From the NCBI GenBank assembly GCA_030152425.1, contig JASLJP010000258.1:1-6036 (forward strand): a stretch of DNA of 6,036 nt. The letters run 5' to 3'. This stretch comes from Aquirhabdus sp. (GTDB lineage: Bacteria > Pseudomonadota > Gammaproteobacteria > Pseudomonadales > Moraxellaceae). Of the stretch, positions 5,330-6,036 are shown piece by piece. Position 1 is the first letter of the stretch. The number at the start of each line of letters is the position of its first letter. The notes under the pieces were generated by a model, which worked only from the letters and a program-made list of their open reading frames with translations, had not been told where the DNA came from and did no database searches. The position numbers and the translations under genes are program-made.

Positions 5330-6036
5330 ATGACCGCAAAGAAAAGATTTTCAATTCAAGTCGATGTCCGCTGGTGTTTGGACGAACTGCATAAAGATGG
5401 TCGAATCACTCAGCGTGATGTCAATCTGGTCTCCACGACAGCACGACGCAAGGAACAAGCGCGCTGGCATCCGCTTATGGTTATTGCTGACTTCGGTTTG
5501 GTCGATTTATTGCCCCCGCAACATGACCCCAAAGAGAATCAGGTCGGTGCAGCGGTACTACACCCAAAGCTAACCCTCGATGTCCTGACCCTATGGCTGG
5601 CAAAGAAAGCCAACTTTCCGGTCTATCGGATCGATCCACTGAAGGTCAATGTGCCTGCCGTGACCGGTCTGATGTCACTGGAGTTTGCCGAACGCCACCA
5701 GATCCTCGGTGTGGCCGTCGACGCAGACAGTGTGACCATCGGCACCGACCAGCCGTTCTATGACGACTGGTATGACAATCTCTCCCACACCCTGCAGCCC
5801 CGCAAAATCAAACGCGTGATGCTCAATCCTGAGCAACTGACCCGCTATCTCGCCGAGTTTTATCAAGTAACACGGGCCATCGCCGGGGCAAAGGGCACGG
5901 GCGGCTCGGAAGTCGCAACCAAAAGCGTCGAAGCATTGCTACAGCTTGGCGATATGCAGAATCCAGATGCCAATGACCAGCATATCGTGCGCATCGTGGA
6001 TTGGTTACTACAATACGCGTTTGACCAACGCGCCAG
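5330..6036 (+). CDS. GspE/PilB-type secretion or pilus ATPase, N-terminal part (cut by window end)
   Basis: The frame is open from ATG 5330 to the last base (235 codons). The ordinary N-terminal half of a GspE/PulE/PilB traffic ATPase is visible. The first ~75 residues are variable. A degenerate GSPII_E N-terminal (MshEN-like) domain follows, about 80-180: LTLDVLTLWLAKKANFPVYR, then IDPLKVNV, MSLEFAERHQILGVAV and the LNPEQLTRYLAEFYQV segment. Next comes a glycine-rich linker (GAKGTGGSE, 186-194) and the helix HIVRIVDWLLQYAFDQRA (218-235), which in this family runs into the S-D-I-H-x-E-P motif just outside the window. Walker A, Asp and Walker B boxes are not included, so activity cannot be judged. 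Such hexameric ATPases sit under the inner membrane and power pilus assembly or type II secretion. No pilus or secretion partner gene is in view, so the system is not identified. The start follows a weak GGG five bases before the ATG. Confidence 0.82.
   Translation, partial: MTAKKRFSIQVDVRWCLDELHKDGRITQRDVNLVSTTARRKEQARWHPLMVIADFGLVDLLPPQHDPKENQVGAAVLHPKLTLDVLTLWLAKKANFPVYRIDPLKVNVPAVTGLMSLEFAERHQILGVAVDADSVTIGTDQPFYDDWYDNLSHTLQPRKIKRVMLNPEQLTRYLAEFYQVTRAIAGAKGTGGSEVATKSVEALLQLGDMQNPDANDQHIVRIVDWLLQYAFDQRA

Noticed and set aside
1..6036. Search for CRISPR arrays, insertion sequences, tRNA or rRNA genes, toxin-antitoxin pairs and phage remnants
   Set aside because: There are no regularly spaced direct repeats, no transposase-like frame with terminal inverted repeats, and no cloverleaf pattern. 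Coding style looks even across the genes.

Overview
The window is ordinary chromosomal DNA from a gammaproteobacterium. It is densely coding, with base composition near balanced by eye. The best guess for the host is a member of the Moraxellaceae (Acinetobacter and relatives). Two things support this. A TPR-repeat exported protein is divergent from hemA, an arrangement I recall from the Pseudomonadales. HemA also carries a V-A-A-G-E-M nucleotide-binding motif, which I remember from Acinetobacter HemA, instead of the more common V-G-A-G-E. Both points rest on recall and not on a search.

Layout. Bases 1-1295 (minus strand) hold most of a TPR-repeat exported protein or lipoprotein; it starts at a TTG and its 3' end lies outside the window. 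A 146-base divergent intergenic region follows, with an 18-base inverted repeat. Next on the plus strand are hemA (glutamyl-tRNA reductase, 1442-2755) and a periplasmic YceI-family protein (2748-3332) that overlaps the end of hemA. A strong bidirectional terminator hairpin (3355-3392) separates these from the convergent minus-strand fpr gene (ferredoxin/flavodoxin-NADP+ reductase, 3407-4183). Upstream of fpr is a long spacer (4184-4496) with a 16-base perfect-arm palindrome and an eight-codon open frame behind a good Shine-Dalgarno. trmO (tRNA t6A37 N6-methyltransferase, 4497-5264) follows on the plus strand. The window ends inside a GspE/PilB-type secretion ATPase gene (from 5330), cut before its ATP-binding motifs.

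Function. The genes are housekeeping: the first committed step of C5 tetrapyrrole synthesis, NADPH/ferredoxin electron exchange, tRNA anticodon-loop modification, a periplasmic lipocalin-like protein and an envelope secretion or pilus motor. HemA and Fpr both use NADPH, but nothing here ties them into one pathway. I see no mobile element, CRISPR array, tRNA, rRNA, toxin-antitoxin pair or defence cassette. I found no convincing undescribed system. The more interesting signals are regulatory: the two palindromes, the short open frame in +1 register with the trmO frame, and the competing start sites at the hemA-yceI overlap.
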